From positions 4,836,001-4,900,000 of the forward strand of contig CP136062.1 in assembly GCA_032622095.1 (NCBI GenBank): a stretch of 64,000 bases of DNA. The letters are read 5' to 3'. Positions 63,337-64,000 of the stretch are shown here, in pieces. Source of the DNA: Siphonodentalium dalli. Lineage: Eukaryota > Mollusca > Scaphopoda > Gadilida > Siphonodentaliidae. A program made the position numbers and the translations under genes. Numbering within the stretch: position 1 is the stretch's first letter; every line of letters begins with the position of its first letter. Below the pieces are notes generated by a model. It was not told where the DNA came from. It did not search any database and saw nothing but the letters and a program-made list of their open reading frames with translations.

Positions 63337-64000
63337 ATGTAACATACGTATTATAAGTGTTTAAGTACATGTAACATACGTATTATAAGTGTCTAAGTGC
63401 ATGTAACATACGTATTATAAGTGTCTAAGTACATGTAACATACGTATTATAAGTGTCTAAGTACATGTAACATGCGTATTATAAGTGTATAAGTACATGT
63501 AACATACGTATTATAAGTGTCTAAGTACATGTAACATACGTATTATAAGTGTCTATGTACATGTAACATACGTATTATAAGTGTCTAAGTGCATGTAACA
63601 TACGTATTATAAGTGTCTAAGTACATGTAACATACGTATTATAAGTGTCTAAGTACATGTAACATGCGTATTATAAGTGTATAAGTACATGTAACATACG
63701 TATTATAAGTGTCTAAGTACATGTAACATACGTATTATAAGTGTCTATGTACATGTAACATACGTATTGTACGTGTCTAAGTACATGTAACATACGTATT
63801 ATAAGTGTCTAAGTACATGTAACATACGTATTGTAAGTGTCTAAGTACATGTAACATACGTATTATAAGTGTCTAAGTACATGTAACATGCGTATTATAC
63901 GTGTCTAAGTACATGTAGCATACGTATTATAAGTAACTACGTACATGTAACATACGTATTATAAATGTTTAAGTACATGTAACATACGTATTATAAGTGT
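63337..64000 (+). repeat. 32-bp minisatellite (~20.75 units, runs off window)
   Basis: The unit reads ATGTAACATACGTATTATAA followed by GTGTCTAAGTAC, exactly 32 bp in nearly all copies. It contains the palindromes ATACGTAT and GTACAT/ATGTAC. Variants define a six-unit (192-bp) higher-order repeat: 63369-63560 and 63561-63752 share AAGTGC, CATGCG with GTATAAG, and TCTATG at the same relative positions. Later units are less ordered. The array continues beyond the window. Confidence 0.97.

Overview
The window looks like metazoan nuclear DNA, most likely from a marine invertebrate. A bivalve or other mollusc is my best guess, from the style of the flanking repeats (AT-rich, MITE-like and minisatellite-dense, with diverged blocks carrying GAGTTAT-CCC-like anchors). 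That host assignment is inference, not proof. There is no bacterial gene organisation and no tRNA, rRNA or CRISPR array that I can see. Only one protein-coding segment is convincing, a probable N-terminal exon near the right end.

About 92% of the window (1756-60905) is a single transposon-shaped object: two near-identical 286-bp terminal inverted repeats (TIRs) enclosing roughly 58.6 kb of a 37-bp tandem satellite and nothing else. By eye the TIRs (1756-2041 and 60620-60905) differ at about 6 of 286 positions and are flanked by a candidate TA target duplication. Each TIR carries, in the same order from the outer tip: a terminal palindrome, a TATAAA box and a TGACGTCA (CRE/bZIP) box that together form an outward-facing promoter-like module, a CACGTG E-box, a hairpin with ETS-like CGGAAGT arms, and an ACGTCA palindrome next to the array. 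No transposase or other long ORF lies inside, so the element would have to be non-autonomous if mobile.

Inside the element the satellite runs inverted (minus orientation) from about 2000 to 2858, about 23 units. It switches orientation at a TGATCA and then runs in plus orientation to about 60674, roughly 1,560 units. The array is not homogeneous. It is a mosaic of variant monomers organised in multi-kilobase blocks that have themselves been duplicated: about 18-27.5 kb reappears at about 41-50.4 kb; 54481-56780 is repeated at once as 56781-59080; there are also offsets of about 16.2 kb, 4.27 kb, 6.2 kb and 407 bp. The units nearest both tips share unusual variants in the same order, which suggests an ancestral short palindromic element that expanded from the inside.

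Left flank (1-1755): AT-rich DNA with a diverged ~201-bp-offset direct duplication (459-832) and a ~320-bp MITE-like inverted-repeat element (866-1187). Right flank (60906-64000): one orphan satellite monomer outside the element (61024-61054), an AT-rich degenerate tandem repeat, a 52-codon ORF of doubtful status, and a cluster of three ACGTCA sites about 120 bp upstream of a good ATG. That ATG opens an exon predicted to encode the cytoplasmic tail, signal anchor and coiled-coil stem of a type II membrane protein (62186-62437, ending at a consensus splice donor). A three-copy diverged repeat (about 62800-63300) and a 32-bp minisatellite with a six-unit higher-order period (63337 to the window end) follow, probably within its first intron.
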